From Actinomycetota bacterium (lineage in GTDB: Bacteria > Actinomycetota > Acidimicrobiia > Acidimicrobiales > JACCXE01), in assembly GCA_013697265.1 (NCBI GenBank), contig JACCXE010000307.1:1-5661 (forward strand): a DNA stretch of 5,661 bases, read 5' to 3'. The notes under the pieces were generated by a model. It ran no database searches, was not told the origin of the DNA, and worked only from the letters and a program-made list of their open reading frames with translations. The position numbers and the translations under genes were made by a program. Shown here in pieces: positions 4,769 to 5,661 of this stretch. The number at the start of each line of letters is the position of its first letter. Within the stretch, counting starts at the first letter, position 1.

Positions 4769-5185
4769 GTGAACATCCTCTACTCCACGACGGCAACGGC
4801 CACCGGCGACGGCCGCAGCGGCCACACCGCTACCGAGGACGGAGCTGTCGCCCACAACATGCGGACGCCACCCGAACTCGGGGGGCCTGGCGGTGCGGCC
4901 AATCCCGAGCAGTTGTTCGCGGCCGGCTACGCAGCGTGCTTCCACTCAGCCATGAAACTCGTCGCCAAGTCGATGGAGATCGACGCCACCGACTCCGCGG
5001 TGTCGGTGACCGTGGGCCTCGGCATGCTTGAGAGCGGCGCGTTCAACCTCGCGCTCGACATCGTGGTCGACGTGCCCAACGCCTCGGCCGAACAGTCCCA
5101 GGCCTTGGTCGAGCGAGCCCATGAAGTGTGTCCCTACAGCAACGCCACGCGGGGCAACGTCGAGGTCACGTTGGGCGTGCTCTAG
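4769..5185 (+). CDS. ohr: Organic hydroperoxide resistance protein, Ohr subfamily of OsmC
   Basis: 138 residues, GTG start, normal length. Ohr is a cytosolic thiol peroxidase that reduces organic and fatty-acid hydroperoxides, recycled by lipoylated proteins in studied species. The sequence carries the Ohr landmarks in order: TATATGDGRSGH with the likely catalytic-site arginine R16, PPELGGPGGAANPEQLFAAGY with E47, the peroxidatic cysteine C57 in YAACF, and the resolving cysteine C121 in VCPYSNATRGNV. CPYSNATRGN marks Ohr as opposed to the other OsmC branches. All key residues are present, so it should be active. The start is supported by a TAGGCT hexamer 7 nt upstream. It is divergent from the crotonase gene and its TAG stop overlaps the GTG of the next gene by 1 nt, so the two are likely co-translated. 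No OhrR-type regulator is in the window. Confidence 0.95.
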   Translation: MNILYSTTATATGDGRSGHTATEDGAVAHNMRTPPELGGPGGAANPEQLFAAGYAACFHSAMKLVAKSMEIDATDSAVSVTVGLGMLESGAFNLALDIVVDVPNASAEQSQALVERAHEVCPYSNATRGNVEVTLGVL

Positions 5186-5499
5186 TGCGCGAACCGGATG
5201 CGGAGACCACGGTCAGCGAAGCGATAGACGCGCTGCGGGTAAAGGGTTACGACGCAGACTTCTCGGTCAGTGAAGAAGGGCTGCTGCGCTGCGGCCAGTG
5301 CGGTCACCTGCACGCCCCCGAGGACGCGGTGGTCAACGTGACCTATCGGTTCGAGGGCGCGAGCGATCCCGACGACGAAGCCGTGATCCTCGGCCTCACG
5401 TGTGGAGCCTGCGGAAGTCGCGGCGTCCTGGTTGCGGCGTACGGACCGTCCGCTTCGCCCGAAGACGCCGCGGTGGTAGCGGCGTTGGGGCGCAGCTAG
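5185..5499 (+). CDS. Small CxxC...CxxC (zinc-ribbon-like) protein of unknown function, coupled to ohr
   Basis: 104 residues, GTG start within TAGTG, overlapping the ohr stop by one base; this suggests translational coupling. The amino part ETTVSEAIDALRVKGYDADF (7-26) is a helix. C36/C39 (CGQC) and C73/C76 (CGAC) could bind a metal ion as a zinc ribbon. Between them lies YRFEGASDPDDEAVILGL (54-71), and GVLVAAYGPSASPE follows (80-93). The YRFEG.S.PDD and GVLV.AYG blocks recall a family of about 100-residue proteins that databases sometimes label phosphoribosylpyrophosphate synthetase; at this size that label cannot be right. As I recall them, those relatives lack the cysteine pairs. A redox or metal role next to the peroxidase is conceivable, but that is inference from position only. 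Longer upstream starts in the same frame lie inside ohr and are not needed. Confidence 0.82.
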   Translation: MREPDAETTVSEAIDALRVKGYDADFSVSEEGLLRCGQCGHLHAPEDAVVNVTYRFEGASDPDDEAVILGLTCGACGSRGVLVAAYGPSASPEDAAVVAALGRS

Positions 5500-5661
5500 T
5501 CACGGCTGGAGCCGGCGGCGCAATTCCACGAATACCGTCTCGCCGACGATCTCGGTGAGTTCGTCGGCCAGCGAGTCGATGACGCGACGGTCGCCGACGT
5601 AGGCGCGCTCACCCTCGGTGCAGCACCAGGCCATCGTGGTGCCGTCAGCGCCCCAGTCGCG
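5500..5661 (-). CDS. Unidentified protein, carboxy-terminal 53 residues (5' end outside window)
   Basis: The minus-strand frame is open from the window edge to a TGA at 5502-5500. It begins RDWGADGTTMAWCCTEGERA, continues with a YVGDRRVIDSLADELTEIVG segment and ends FVELRRRLQP. Residue composition is protein-like (balanced charges, an amphipathic helix around VIDSLADELTEIVG) and the frame fills the remaining space. Adjacent cysteines occur in AWCCTEGE. I do not recognise the family. Its stop lies directly against the stop of the convergent small cysteine protein, with no base between, so no dedicated terminator fits between them. Confidence 0.6.
   Translation of the reverse strand, partial: RDWGADGTTMAWCCTEGERAYVGDRRVIDSLADELTEIVGETVFVELRRRLQP

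Noticed and set aside
1..5661. Defence island, CRISPR array, toxin-antitoxin pair, prophage or IS
   Set aside because: No spaced direct repeats, transposase or integrase motifs, or nuclease/toxin domains are visible in any frame; the genes are ordinary metabolic and membrane families.

Overview
The window is high-GC DNA with very tight gene packing, GTG starts used as freely as ATG, and several starts preceded by a TAGNNY-like hexamer about 7 nt upstream instead of a Shine-Dalgarno site. Together with actinobacterial families (a DUF6328-like membrane protein, a pyrophosphatase N-terminus close to the mycobacterial type, a conserved type-11 methyltransferase), this points to an actinomycetote. 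An Acidimicrobiia- or Thermoleophilia-like lineage is a guess. I see no IS element, CRISPR array, phage gene, tRNA or rRNA, and no coherent new multi-gene system.

Left part (1-1247): a broken SMP-30/gluconolactonase-like gene (1-483, +) abuts a convergent small membrane protein (480-956, -). Its upstream region holds a large inverted repeat and a second compact hairpin. Next is a 35-codon reading frame that is the amino end of inorganic pyrophosphatase and nothing more (1107-1214, +).

Middle (1248-3892): an intact SAM-dependent methyltransferase (+, with a strong AGGAGG) converges on a four- to five-helix membrane protein with a pore-loop-like end (-). A PaaI-type thioesterase (-) lies upstream of that membrane gene. 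It is divergent from a SnoaL/NTF2-like protein (+), with only 24 bp between the two start codons. That spacer is geometrically symmetric around the palindrome ACCTAGGT. After the SnoaL-like gene lies a relic (-) that appears to join the first and last parts of an otherwise missing protein.

Right part (3897-5661): a crotonase-family protein (-) is divergent from an Ohr/OsmC peroxidase (+), and the same ACCTAGGT palindrome lies between them. Ohr is followed, with a 1-nt TAGTG overlap, by a small CxxC...CxxC protein. The window ends in the 3' end of an unidentified minus-strand gene.

The genes look like housekeeping and accessory metabolism (acyl-CoA chemistry: thioesterase and crotonase; peroxide defence: Ohr), not one pathway. 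The two most notable themes are (1) three gene remnants in under 4 kb, two of which look like internal deletions keeping both ends, and (2) probable leaderless promoters, including a symmetric bidirectional one.
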